Shown here piece by piece: positions 36,025 through 44,369 of a stretch of DNA of 64,000 nt. Source of the stretch: Parasutterella excrementihominis YIT 11859 (GTDB lineage Bacteria > Pseudomonadota > Gammaproteobacteria > Burkholderiales > Burkholderiaceae_F); assembly GCF_000205025.1 (NCBI RefSeq), contig NZ_GL883756.1, forward strand, positions 44,445 through 108,444, written 5' to 3'. The notes beneath the pieces are model-generated. The model was not told where the DNA came from, searched no databases, and worked only from the letters and a program-made list of their open reading frames with translations. Numbering within the stretch: the stretch's first letter is position 1; every line of letters starts with the position of its first letter. The translations under genes and the position numbers were made by a program.

Positions 36025-37269
36025 ATGACAGATACTGCTCAGGAAAAAAAGTTTCCGGTAACGGAAGATATTAAAGAAGCGATGGCGCTGATTAAGCGCG
36101 GCACAGACACGCTTCTCGTTGAAGAAGAGCTCGAACAAAAACTGGCTCGTTCGAAAGCCACCGGTAAACCTCTGAGAATTAAATTAGGTCTTGACCCCAC
36201 GGCTCCCGACATTCATTTGGGTCATACCGTCGTCTTGAACAAACTTCGCCAATTCCAAAACCTCGGTCATACCGTGATCTTCCTCGTGGGCGACTTCACC
36301 AGCGCGATCGGCGACCCCTCCGGCCGCAACACCACGCGTCCGCCGCTCACTCGTGAACAGATCGAGGCCAATGCCAAGACTTATCTCGATCAGGCCTACA
36401 AAGTTTTGGACAAGGACAAAACCGAGGTTCGCTTTAACTCCGAATGGTGCAATAAATTAGGCTCCGCCGGCTTCATCAAACTCGCCTCCCGCTATACGCT
36501 CGCCCGTCTGCTCGAACGCGACGACTTCGCTAAGCGTTTTGCTTCCCAGGCTCCGATTGCTATGCACGAGCTGATCTACCCGCTGATGCAGGGCTATGAC
36601 TCCGTTGCACTTGAAGCCGACGTCGAACTCGGCGGTTCCGACCAGCGTTTCAACCTTTTAGTCGGCCGCGAACTGCAGCGTCAGTACAACCAAGAAGCTC
36701 AGTGCATCATCACGATGCCTTTGCTCGTCGGTCTGGACGGCGTCAACAAGATGAGCAAGTCCAAACACAACTACATCGGCATTACTGAAGAACCGAACGA
36801 AATGTTCGGCAAAGTCATGTCCTTGTCCGATGACCTGATGTGGAACTGGTTCGACCTGCTCTCTATGAGAAGCAACGAAGAAATTCAGCAGCTCAAGAAA
36901 GAGTGCGAAGCCGGCCGTAATCCGCGCGACGCTAAGGTCATGCTGGCTAAGGAAATCGTCACGCGCTTCCACAATGCTGAAGCTGCCGACGCTGCCGAAC
37001 AGGAATTCATCAACCGCTTCCGCAAAGGCGCCGTTCCTGAAAACATTCCTGAAGTCACGCTTGAAAACGGCGGCGAAGCCATGGGCATCCTCAAGCTCAT
37101 CAAAGAAGCCGGTTTGGCGCCTTCCACCAGTGAAGCCGGCCGCAATGTCACCCAGGGCGGCGTTCATTTGAACGGCGAAAAAGTCACGGACAAAGCCCTT
37201 CAGGTCCAGCCCGGAACTTATACGCTCCAGGTCGGCAAGAGGAAATGGGCTAAGGTCACTCTGAAGTAA
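36025..37269 (+). CDS. tyrS: Tyrosine--tRNA ligase
   Basis: 414 aa class I synthetase of the TyrZ-like branch. HIGH appears as HLGH (residues 64-67) and KMSKS as KMSKSKH (about 242-248); a C-terminal S4 RNA-binding domain starts about residue 350 ([13 protein letters not shown]). The ATG follows a weak ribosome site. It is followed within 10 nt by dtd, so tyrosyl-tRNA charging and D-Tyr-tRNA clearance share a transcript. Confidence 0.97.
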   Translation: MTDTAQEKKFPVTEDIKEAMALIKRGTDTLLVEEELEQKLARSKATGKPLRIKLGLDPTAPDIHLGHTVVLNKLRQFQNLGHTVIFLVGDFTSAIGDPSGRNTTRPPLTREQIEANAKTYLDQAYKVLDKDKTEVRFNSEWCNKLGSAGFIKLASRYTLARLLERDDFAKRFASQAPIAMHELIYPLMQGYDSVALEADVELGGSDQRFNLLVGRELQRQYNQEAQCIITMPLLVGLDGVNKMSKSKHNYIGITEEPNEMFGKVMSLSDDLMWNWFDLLSMRSNEEIQQLKKECEAGRNPRDAKVMLAKEIVTRFHNAEAADAAEQEFINRFRKGAVPENIPEVTLENGGEAMGILKLIKEAGLAPSTSEAGRNVTQGGVHLNGEKVTDKALQVQPGTYTLQVGKRKWAKVTLK

Positions 37270-37278
37270 CCTGCTGCC

Positions 37279-37731
37279 ATGATTGCATTGATTCAGCGTG
37301 TCTCGGAAGCGTCGATTACTGCCGACGGTGAATTCCGCGGAAGTATCGGTCAGGGCTTAATGGTTTTGGTCTGCGGAGAAAAAAACGATAAGCTCGAGTA
37401 TGCCGACGCCCTCGCGGAAAAAGTCGTCGGCTATCGAGTTTTTAGCGATGCCGACGGCAAAATGAACCTGAGCCTAAAAACCGTCAACGGAGGAATCCTC
37501 GTCGCTTCCCAGTTCACTCTGGCTGCCGATACCAACAGCGGCACGCGCCCGAGCTTTTCTCCGGCGGCCGATCCGGCCCTCGGAGAAGCGCTTTACGTGC
37601 GCTTCCTCGAAAAGCTTCGGTCGCTCGGATTTAATCCGGTGACCGGTGTTTTCGGCGCTCATATGCAGATCAGTCTCGTAAACGACGGCCCTGTGACGTT
37701 CCGCCTTTGCTACCCCAAGAAGAAAGACTAA
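37279..37731 (+). CDS. dtd: D-aminoacyl-tRNA deacylase
   Basis: 150 aa. SQFTLAADTNSGTRPSF (about residues 77-93) and the C-terminal NDGPVTF are the two active-site motifs of Dtd. It hydrolyses D-aminoacyl-tRNAs, classically D-Tyr-tRNA, which fits its place right after tyrS. Confidence 0.97.
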   Translation: MIALIQRVSEASITADGEFRGSIGQGLMVLVCGEKNDKLEYADALAEKVVGYRVFSDADGKMNLSLKTVNGGILVASQFTLAADTNSGTRPSFSPAADPALGEALYVRFLEKLRSLGFNPVTGVFGAHMQISLVNDGPVTFRLCYPKKKD

Positions 37732-37735
37732 AAAA

Positions 37736-38392
37736 ATGATGGATACGATTTTTCGCGTTTGGAGCGATTCTTTTGAAGACGGCAAGCCGATTCCCGAAGG
37801 TTTTGCCTTTGCAAAACCCGACCCGATGGGAAAAGAGCATACCTTGCCGGCAGGCAACCGAAATCCTCAGATTGCCTGGTCTAATCCGCCCCTCGGGACA
37901 AAGTCTTTAATCGTTATTTGCGAAGACAACGATGTTCCTGCGGATTTCTCCAAGGCCAATGTCGAAGGAGAAACGATTCCGGCGGACGCCCCGAGAACAA
38001 GTTTCATTCATTGGGTGTTGGTCGACATCGTGCCGGAAGAGCCGTGCATCGATGCCGCGACGCTCTCTAAGGGAATTTCTCCTCGCGGCAAAAGAGGACC
38101 GGCTTGCGCCAACGGCATGCGTCAAGGGCTCAACGACTATACCGAAGCCTTCAAAGACGATCCGAACAACGAGGGGCATTATTACGGATACGACGGTCCT
38201 TTCCCCCCGTGGAACGATGAACGCGTACATCGCTACGTCTTTACCGTCTACGCAGTGGATTTCCCGCTGCTGCCTCTCAAAGGCAATTTCAACGGCAGAG
38301 ATGTCAAAGAAGCCATGAAAGGTCATATCCTCGCATCTGCTTCCACCGTCGGAACTTACACGCTGAATCCGAAGCTGATCAAAAATTCTTAA
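37736..38392 (+). CDS. YbhB/YbcL family (PEBP, Raf-kinase-inhibitor-like) protein
   Basis: 218 aa, 4 nt after dtd. The phosphatidylethanolamine-binding-protein fold is shown by NPQIAWSNPPLGTKSLIVICEDNDVP, SFIHWVLVDIVP and the C-terminal YVFTVYAVDFPL. No signal peptide, so cytoplasmic. The bacterial role is unknown; it is longer than the E. coli YbhB (158 aa), with an insertion around 105-145. Confidence 0.9.
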   Translation: MMDTIFRVWSDSFEDGKPIPEGFAFAKPDPMGKEHTLPAGNRNPQIAWSNPPLGTKSLIVICEDNDVPADFSKANVEGETIPADAPRTSFIHWVLVDIVPEEPCIDAATLSKGISPRGKRGPACANGMRQGLNDYTEAFKDDPNNEGHYYGYDGPFPPWNDERVHRYVFTVYAVDFPLLPLKGNFNGRDVKEAMKGHILASASTVGTYTLNPKLIKNS

Positions 38393-38403
38393 TCGCACAA
38401 ACT

Positions 38404-38436
38404 CGAAGGGCCGCTTTTCGCGGCCCTTCGGTTTTT
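38404..38436 (+). terminator. Terminator of the tyrS-dtd-PEBP operon
   Basis: CGAAGGGCCGC pairs with GCGGCCCTTCG around a TTTTC loop, followed by GTTTTT. It lies between convergent genes. Confidence 0.9.
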
Positions 38437-38449
38437 ATGGACGGCTTCC

Positions 38450-39508
38450 TTACGGAACCAAAGCGATTTGCTCCAGACCTTCTGTTTCCGGGAGTCCCAT
38501 GACAAGATTCATGGCCTGCACTGCTTGACCGGCCGAACCTTTTACTAAGTTGTCCTCAACCACTAGGATCACCAAGAGGTCAGGCTCTTTTCGGTAGAGC
38601 GCAATACGGACCATATTGGAGCCGCGTACCATTCTCGTCTCTGGCTGCGAACCTTCCGGCAGGACGTCAACAAACGGTTCTTCTGCATAGGCTTTTTCAT
38701 AGAGGGCTTGATAATCGATGCCCATGCCCCTTTCTTTCAAGCGCACATAAATCGTGGAAAAGATGCCGCGGATATTCGGCAGCAAGTGAGGAATAAACGT
38801 CAGGGGAACAGTCTCACCGGCAAAGAGGCTCAGCTGCTGAACCATCTCCGGCTCATGGCGATGGCCGGCAACGCCGTAGGCTTTGAAATTATCGGAGAAC
38901 TCGGCGCAGTTCAGACTGATATCGGCTTTGCGTCCGGCACCGCTGATGCCGGATTTGCTGTCCGCAATAATCGAAACATCAAGATTCACGATATCGCCGA
39001 CTTCTTTGTGAAGCTTGAGCAGCGGCATAAGTCCGAGCTCAATCGTCGTCGGGTAGCAGCCTGCCATACCGAGAACGTCTGCATTCTTCATTTCGTCCCG
39101 CATACTTTCCGGCTGACCGTAGACGGCTTTAGCCAAAATCTCGGGGCATTTGTGGCCCATCTTGTACCACTTCTTAAAAACTTCTTTATCTTTCAGGCGG
39201 AAATCTGCGGCAAGGTCAATAACTTTGATGCCCTTGGAAGTGAGCTCTTCTGCCATGCTCATCGCTACGCCGTGCGGCGTTGCAAAGAATACGACATCAC
39301 ATTGATCCAGAGGTGCGGAAGCAGGATCTTCAAAAACCAAATCCACGCGTCCTCTAAGTGATGGAAACATTTTGGCGACATGCGTTCCGGCGTCCTTTCG
39401 ACCCGTGATCGTGACAATTTCCGCATGCGGATGCTGTGCCAGGAGACGAAGTAATTCAATGCCGGTATACCCGGAACCGCCCACAATGCCGACTTTTACT
39501 TTTTTCAT
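38450..39508 (-). CDS. argC: N-acetyl-gamma-glutamyl-phosphate reductase
   Basis: 352 aa. It makes N-acetylglutamate semialdehyde in arginine synthesis. The NADP-binding [17 protein letters not shown] starts at residue 8, and the catalytic Cys is in GMAGCYPTT (about residue 151). No other arg genes adjoin it. Only a purine-rich stretch serves as ribosome site (AAGGAAATTAA). Confidence 0.96.
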   Translation of the reverse strand: MKKVKVGIVGGSGYTGIELLRLLAQHPHAEIVTITGRKDAGTHVAKMFPSLRGRVDLVFEDPASAPLDQCDVVFFATPHGVAMSMAEELTSKGIKVIDLAADFRLKDKEVFKKWYKMGHKCPEILAKAVYGQPESMRDEMKNADVLGMAGCYPTTIELGLMPLLKLHKEVGDIVNLDVSIIADSKSGISGAGRKADISLNCAEFSDNFKAYGVAGHRHEPEMVQQLSLFAGETVPLTFIPHLLPNIRGIFSTIYVRLKERGMGIDYQALYEKAYAEEPFVDVLPEGSQPETRMVRGSNMVRIALYRKEPDLLVILVVEDNLVKGSAGQAVQAMNLVMGLPETEGLEQIALVP

Positions 39509-39595
39509 TTAATTTCCTTAGGTATGAGGTTCTTAAATGTTACTTCTAAAAATGCATTCTTACGCAGATCTGTTGGATTCTGAAACCGGTTCCCC

Positions 39596-40306
39596 TCATG
39601 GATTACTGCTACTTTTATCGAAACTGCAGCTCCAGTCATAAAGATTTTGGAAAAGTCTCCCGTAAATTAAGAGCTGCCTTCCTTTTTTCTGGGCATTCCC
39701 ATCTTTAATCCAGTCAGAAATAATCAAGCTCACAGACGTTCGGTTTGCAGCAACTACTCTGCTTATCTCCGTTAATGTCAGCGTCACCGGCAGAGGATTC
39801 CAGTCTTCGAGTTTCGGCGGATAGTACGCGTTAATTAATGCGTATGAGAAGGACAGGATTCTCTCCGGCAGTTCAAGGGTGGAGTTGGCAATCATCCCTT
39901 CCATGTGTGACTCTTCTTTGCTAATTGCATTTCTGACATAGCAAGATAATGTTGCCACTGACTTCATAACCTGTTCTTCCCAAATCTTCCTCTTCAGAAT
40001 AATGAGAGTTGAGTCCCGCAAAATTTCACCTTTTAAACACATCCTATTTTGTGTCAAAGAAACCAAGTCTCCAAAGGTTCGTTTCGGAACGATGATCGCA
40101 AAGTAATTTTTATGTCCCGACTTATCAAGGTACGAAAAAGCTCCGAGCCCTTTTTCTAGATAGCAAACAAGCGCATCTTCTCCTGAATACGGGAGATCGA
40201 CTCCTGCTTTAACTTTGATTCTTTCTCCATAGGCGGCATAAATTCTGAATAATTCTTCCGGTTCAGGTTCGTGTATCCACGGACTGGAATAGAAAACTTG
40301 TCTCAT
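39596..40306 (-). CDS. Crp/Fnr-family transcriptional regulator
   Basis: 236 aa. An N-terminal cyclic-nucleotide-binding-like beta-roll (about residues 20-115, with FGDLVSL), a long dimerisation helix, and a C-terminal Crp-type winged helix-turn-helix (LTEISRVVAANRTSVSLIISDWIKDG, about 177-202). The Fnr N-terminal cysteine cluster is absent, so it is not an Fnr oxygen sensor. It is divergent from the flavoprotein-porin genes and probably acts at the twin palindromes between them. Confidence 0.88.
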   Translation of the reverse strand: MRQVFYSSPWIHEPEPEELFRIYAAYGERIKVKAGVDLPYSGEDALVCYLEKGLGAFSYLDKSGHKNYFAIIVPKRTFGDLVSLTQNRMCLKGEILRDSTLIILKRKIWEEQVMKSVATLSCYVRNAISKEESHMEGMIANSTLELPERILSFSYALINAYYPPKLEDWNPLPVTLTLTEISRVVAANRTSVSLIISDWIKDGNAQKKGRQLLIYGRLFQNLYDWSCSFDKSSSNP

Positions 40307-40344
40307 TAAACCCTCCCTTCTTTAAGAAAATTTTAACCAAATTC

Positions 40345-40399
40345 GTTGTGTAGACAACAGTTGGGTTATCTACCGATATCTAATCGTTGTCTAGGCAAC
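40345..40399. promoter_or_regulatory. Twin palindromic operators in the regulator/flavoprotein promoter
   Basis: GTTGTGTAGACAAC (40345-40358) and GTTGTCTAGGCAAC (40386-40399) share the near-palindromic pattern GTTGTSTAGRCAAC, each preceded by TC and followed by AG. Their spacing, start to start, is 41 bp, about four helical turns. A separate AACCG-N6-CGGTT dyad lies at 40417-40432 and a TAATAT at 40434-40439. The pattern differs from the known FNR and CRP sites; the adjacent Crp/Fnr-family protein is the likely binder. Confidence 0.7.
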
Positions 40400-40483
40400 A
40401 GAAGGGGATCTATACCAACCGTGTGTCCGGTTCTAATATTTCTCCGTGAGTTCGACAACTTCATCACCCTTAGGAGAAATAAA

Positions 40484-42001
40484 ATGCAAAAAACTCTCAT
40501 CGCACTTTCCGTCTTTGTTGCTCTTTCCTCGACTTCTTTGGCGGCTGAAATTTCAAAAAACGCAGACGTGGTAGTGGTCGGCGGAGGCGCTGCCGGTCTT
40601 CCTGCCGCAGTTCAGGCGGCTGAAAAAGGCGCCAAGGTTATCTTGGTAGGAAAGAATCCGTACTTAGGCGGAGGCGCTAATGCTGCCGAAGGCCTCTTTG
40701 GTGTCGAATCTAAATGGCAGCGTGGAAAAAGCATCGGTCTGACTCGAGAAGAGTGCTTCAATTACCTTATGGAACACTCTCACTATAAAGCGGACCCTGC
40801 TCTGACGAAAAAATTTGTTTGGGGCTCAGCAGAAAACTTAGATTGGCTTGCTTCTCATGGAATGAAGTTTGAGCCAATCCAGATGACCCCTTATGATGCG
40901 CCGACCTGGCACGTGGTCGGAGAGTACAAAGGCCAAGAACATGGCGCCGCTTACATTAAGTTGCTGGCTGATGTTGCAAAAGAAAAAGGCGTTGAAATTT
41001 TGGTCGGAACACCCGCCAAAGAGCTGCTTAAGGATGGCAACAAGGTTGTGGGCGTCAAAGCAAAAGATTCCAAGGGAAATGATGTCATTATCCACAGCAA
41101 AGCCACGATTATTTCTACCGGAGGATTTGGCAACAGTCCGGAAAAAGTCCAAAAATGGTTAGGTTGGAATCCGGATGTCTTTAAGGCCAGCGTGCCTCTG
41201 AACAAGACAGGCGATGGAATTGAAATGGCATGGAGGGCCGGCAGTGAGAAAACACCGATGACTTTGATGCTGCATACCGGTGTAGAAGGAAAAGGCATCT
41301 CTTTCCCGGGCGCTATTTACTGCATGTCCTGGCAGCCGTTTAATCTTTGGGTGAATAATGAAGGGGAACGCTTCACAAACGAAGCTAATGCATTTAGTTT
41401 CCCGAACGCCGGCAACGCAATCGCCTCGCAGCACGGAAGCACCGCATGGGCAATTTGGGATAACAACTCCATCGATTACGTCCAAAAAGAAGGAATTGAT
41501 AACGGTATCGGCGTGATCGTGCCGGTTCTCGACAAGCTGCCCAAACTTAAAGAAGAAATCAAAACAGCTCTGGCAGCAGGCAACTCTACTTTCGTAAGTG
41601 CAAATAGCCTAGAAGAGTTAGCCCACAAGATGGGTGTTCCTGCTGCAAACCTCGAAAAAACGGTAGCTCAGTACAATAAACTCGCCGAAGATGGAAGGGA
41701 CACCTTCTTAGGCAAATCTCACCAGTACCTGAGACCGATTTCCGGTACTACTTACTACGCAATTAAACTCTTCCCCTTCAGCTACACCTCTCTGGGCGGC
41801 ATCAAAATCGACAAAGGTTTCCGTGTTCTCGATAAAAACAATCATCCGATCGATGGTTTATACGCTGCCGGCGTTGATGCAGGAGGCCTCTACGGTGACA
41901 CTTACCCTGTCTGGACTTCAGGCCATGCTTTCGGGTGGTCCTCCTACTCCGGAAGACATGCTGCGCTCCAAGCTCTACAGGATAAAAAATTAGCTAAGTG
42001 A
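40484..42001 (+). CDS. Exported FAD-dependent reductase of the flavocytochrome c/fumarate reductase flavoprotein family
   Basis: 505 aa from the ATG at 40484 (TAGGAGA upstream); a Sec signal peptide is cut after SLA (residue 20). The FAD dinucleotide motif is VVVVGGGAAGLPAA (about residues 29-42), with LGGGANAAEG and GGFGNS. There is no haem domain, so electrons must come from a separate cytochrome or quinol route. Segments where fumarate reductases carry substrate-binding His and Arg read LFPFSYTSLGG and TYPVWTSGHAFGW here, so another periplasmic acceptor is likely. The porin gene starts 7 nt downstream. Confidence 0.88.
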   Translation: MQKTLIALSVFVALSSTSLAAEISKNADVVVVGGGAAGLPAAVQAAEKGAKVILVGKNPYLGGGANAAEGLFGVESKWQRGKSIGLTREECFNYLMEHSHYKADPALTKKFVWGSAENLDWLASHGMKFEPIQMTPYDAPTWHVVGEYKGQEHGAAYIKLLADVAKEKGVEILVGTPAKELLKDGNKVVGVKAKDSKGNDVIIHSKATIISTGGFGNSPEKVQKWLGWNPDVFKASVPLNKTGDGIEMAWRAGSEKTPMTLMLHTGVEGKGISFPGAIYCMSWQPFNLWVNNEGERFTNEANAFSFPNAGNAIASQHGSTAWAIWDNNSIDYVQKEGIDNGIGVIVPVLDKLPKLKEEIKTALAAGNSTFVSANSLEELAHKMGVPAANLEKTVAQYNKLAEDGRDTFLGKSHQYLRPISGTTYYAIKLFPFSYTSLGGIKIDKGFRVLDKNNHPIDGLYAAGVDAGGLYGDTYPVWTSGHAFGWSSYSGRHAALQALQDKKLAK

Positions 42002-42008
42002 GCAAAGA

Positions 42009-43121
42009 ATGCGCAAATACTTTCTTCTCGTGCCGCTGGTTGCCGCTCTTACTGCTTTTACTCGGCCCGCGTCATCTACAGAGATAACTTTATATGGCGT
42101 TGTCGACGGTTATGTCGCTGTTAACATAGCTGGCAGCCAATTAAAGAGCGGCATTCAAAGCGGCGGCGCAAAACCTTCCTTGTGGGGGATAAAAGGAAGT
42201 GAGGATTTAGGTAACGGCTGGTCTTCCCATTTCAAATTGGAAGCAGGTTTCCTTCTTGACAATGGTGAAGCCACCCCGGGAGGCGCGGGCGGCGGACTCG
42301 CTTGGCACAGAGAGTCCTGGTTGGGAGTAAGCAACGAAAACTTTGGAAGTCTTTCATTCGGCCGACAGTACACGCCCTACTTCTTAACCATGATCATGAT
42401 CGATCCGACCAACATGTCGCTGGGAGGAGCAATAGAAAACTTTTGTTGGCCTGGGGCTGCAAGCGTTCTAGGAGGTGATCTAAACAAGAATATTGATCTG
42501 GCACGAAGAGACAACTCATTTCTTTACAAAACCCCAAGTTTCAAAGGGTTAAGTGCCGAATTGTTTGTTTCCTTAGGAGAACAAGTAAAGGACTCGGGAA
42601 AACAAAGCAATTCTCTGGGAAACTCTTACAGCATTGCTCTTGAGTACGCTTCCCATAACGTTATGTTAAGAGGCGTTTACCTGTACGACAAATTAAGCCT
42701 GAAAATTCAAGGAGAAGACCACTATCAAACGGTCTTATTTGGAGGTTCCTATGATTTAGGGGTAACCAAGCCTTCGCTGATTTTTCTCAAGAAATTTGCC
42801 AAAGGCTCCCCTGAAACTCCCAATCTTTGGGCTGCTCAACTCGGCGCCTCAACTCCGCTCGCCGGAGGAAAGCTCTTTACTACAGCAGCCTACCTGAGGA
42901 ATCAAACCAACAAAGATGAGAATGCCTGGTCATTTGGACTTCGTTACGACTATCCGCTTAGTAAACGAACGACCATATACGCCGGTTACACGGCTGTAAT
43001 TAATCAAAAGAAATCTTCCTATGTCGTTGTTCCGGGTGCAGGGAGCTCTCTGCCGTTTTTTGCTGACAAAGCCGGACTCAATGCTCAGCAGATCTTCTCA
43101 GGCATAAACATTAGTTTTTAG
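42009..43121 (+). CDS. Gram-negative porin (betaproteobacterial general porin family)
   Basis: 370 aa with a signal peptide (cleavage after ASS, about residue 23). ITLYGVVDGYVAV opens the first beta-strand; GIKGSEDLGNGWSSHFKLEAGF and LSFGRQYTPYF are hallmark segments; the chain ends GINISF with the terminal Phe beta-signal. It forms trimeric outer-membrane channels. Coupled 7 nt after the exported reductase, it may admit that enzyme's substrate. Codon use is more A+T-rich than the neighbouring dcw genes. Confidence 0.93.
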   Translation: MRKYFLLVPLVAALTAFTRPASSTEITLYGVVDGYVAVNIAGSQLKSGIQSGGAKPSLWGIKGSEDLGNGWSSHFKLEAGFLLDNGEATPGGAGGGLAWHRESWLGVSNENFGSLSFGRQYTPYFLTMIMIDPTNMSLGGAIENFCWPGAASVLGGDLNKNIDLARRDNSFLYKTPSFKGLSAELFVSLGEQVKDSGKQSNSLGNSYSIALEYASHNVMLRGVYLYDKLSLKIQGEDHYQTVLFGGSYDLGVTKPSLIFLKKFAKGSPETPNLWAAQLGASTPLAGGKLFTTAAYLRNQTNKDENAWSFGLRYDYPLSKRTTIYAGYTAVINQKKSSYVVVPGAGSSLPFFADKAGLNAQQIFSGINISF

Positions 43122-43174
43122 TTCTTTTCCTAAAATCAGAAGTCTTCAGACTAAGGTCTACCACTTCCTAATTG

Positions 43175-43206
43175 AGGCAGGCGGGAATAACCGTTCTGCC
43201 TTTTTT
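43175..43206 (+). terminator. Terminator after the porin gene
   Basis: AGGCAGGCGG pairs imperfectly with CCGTTCTGCCT around GAATAA, followed by TTTTTT. Confidence 0.8.
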
Positions 43207-43246
43207 CTTCAAGTCCCAGCCCTTGGACTTACACGCCGATAAACGA

Positions 43247-43297
43247 CGAAAGGCCGCCGAAGCGACCTTTGTTGAAAACTGCCCGGAGGCAGTTTCC
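43247..43297 (-). terminator. Tandem hairpins at the end of rplM-rpsI
   Basis: On the minus strand AAACTGCC/GGCAGTTT (43278-43297) is followed by AAAGGTCGC/GCGGCCTTT (43247-43268). The second ends in a weak T tract, so termination is likely but not certain. Confidence 0.6.
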
Positions 43298-43313
43298 GCA
43301 ATTCTGTAGCGAA

Positions 43314-43706
43314 TTAACGCTTGGAGAACTGTTTACGACGACGTGCCTTGCGAAGACCGACTTTCTTACGTTCGACTTCACGAGCGTCACGTGTAACAAG
43401 ACCTGCCTGAGACAGAACAGACTTGAGAGCTGCATCGTAATCGATCAGAGCGCGGGTAATACCGTGACGGATAGCGCCGGCCTGACCGGATTCACCGCCG
43501 CCGCGAACATTGACTTTGATGTCGAATGTTTCGACGTTGTCGGTGAGGATGAGCGGCTGACGAACGACCATGCGGCCGGTTTCGCGGTGGATGTACTCAT
43601 CAAGAGAACGGCCGTTGATTTCGATCTTGCCGGTGCCGCGCTTCATGAAGACGCGAGCAACGGAGCTCTTGCGGCGGCCAGTGCCGTAGTTGTAATTTCC
43701 AATCAT
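43314..43706 (-). CDS. rpsI: 30S ribosomal protein S9
   Basis: 130 aa. [13 protein letters not shown] near the start and the C-terminal [18 protein letters not shown] are diagnostic of uS9, whose basic tail reaches the P-site tRNA. It follows rplM by 3 nt. Confidence 0.99.
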   Translation of the reverse strand: MIGNYNYGTGRRKSSVARVFMKRGTGKIEINGRSLDEYIHRETGRMVVRQPLILTDNVETFDIKVNVRGGGESGQAGAIRHGITRALIDYDAALKSVLSQAGLVTRDAREVERKKVGLRKARRRKQFSKR

Positions 43707-43709
43707 TTT

Positions 43710-44138
43710 TTAGATCTCAAGCTGTTTGGGTTGCTGGGCGGAGTGTTTATGGTCGCTGCCGGCATAAACGAAGAGCTTCTTGAACATGGCATAGCCAAGC
43801 GGGCCCTTCGGAAGCATGCCTTTAACTGCGATTTCGAGAGCACGGCCGGGATGCTTTTCCTGCATCTTACGGAAAGTGGTCTCATATACGCCGCCGGGGT
43901 AGCCGGAGTGACGGAAATACTTCTTGTCTTCAGCTTTAGCACCGGTCATGACGAGCTTGTCAGCGTTGACAACAATGATGTAATCGCCCGTGTCGACGTG
44001 CGGTGTGTATTCAGGCTTGTCTTTGCCACGGAGTCTGAGAGCGATTTCAGCGGCAAGGCGGCCGACAACCTTATCGGTTGCATCAACCACGTACCATTCA
44101 CGCTTCACTTCAAGCGGCTTGGCCGAGAAGGTTTTCAT
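43710..44138 (-). CDS. rplM: 50S ribosomal protein L13
   Basis: 142 aa. [29 protein letters not shown] and the C-terminal [13 protein letters not shown] are typical of uL13. First gene of the rplM-rpsI operon, behind a long leader. Confidence 0.99.
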   Translation of the reverse strand: MKTFSAKPLEVKREWYVVDATDKVVGRLAAEIALRLRGKDKPEYTPHVDTGDYIIVVNADKLVMTGAKAEDKKYFRHSGYPGGVYETTFRKMQEKHPGRALEIAVKGMLPKGPLGYAMFKKLFVYAGSDHKHSAQQPKQLEI

Positions 44139-44158
44139 TACTATTCACCTATAAATTT

Positions 44159-44176
44159 GGCGCATACAAATGCGCC
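44159..44176 (-). promoter_or_regulatory. Hairpin in the rplM leader
   Basis: GGCGCA (44159-44164) and TGCGCC (44171-44176) form a perfect 6-bp stem with a 6-nt loop, about 20 nt upstream of the rplM start in a leader of about 130 nt. It could be a translational control site for the ribosomal protein operon. Confidence 0.4.
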
Positions 44177-44276
44177 GCAAATTATCTTTAAGCTCGGGCG
44201 GATTAATTCCCGAGACGACATTATTTACAACGGACGAGCGATGACGAAAGGACAACGCTCCAACAGAGAGGACAGG

Positions 44277-44305
44277 ATTATACGTAAAAAATCAAGTCAA
44301 TTCAA
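44277..44305 (-). promoter_or_regulatory. Sigma-70-type promoter of rplM-rpsI
   Basis: On the minus strand TTGAAT (plus 44300-44305), 17 nt spacer, TATAAT (plus 44277-44282). A strong match with optimal spacing. Confidence 0.8.
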
Positions 44306-44340
44306 CTTGATAACACGCAGATAAAGTTTTTTGCAATTTG

Positions 44341-44363
44341 GCCGAGCAATCTTTGCTCGGCCA
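44341..44363 (-). terminator. Hairpin just after glpD
   Basis: GGCCGAGCAA and TTGCTCGGCC form a perfect 10-bp stem with a 3-nt loop, 7 nt after the glpD stop. No clear T tract follows on the minus strand, so it may end the transcript with help or only protect the 3' end. Confidence 0.6.
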
Positions 44364-44369
44364 ATCTTT

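Noticed and set aside
39509..39595. ArgR operator upstream of argC
   Set aside because: Only a weak AT-rich dyad around an AATGCATT core is present, well short of the ARG-box consensus.
39596..40306. Classic Fnr oxygen sensor
   Set aside because: The N-terminal cysteine cluster needed for the Fe-S centre is absent; only scattered single cysteines occur.
43269..44324. 351-codon plus-strand frame opposite rpsI and rplM
   Set aside because: Entirely antisense to two ribosomal protein genes and their leader; no ribosome-binding site.
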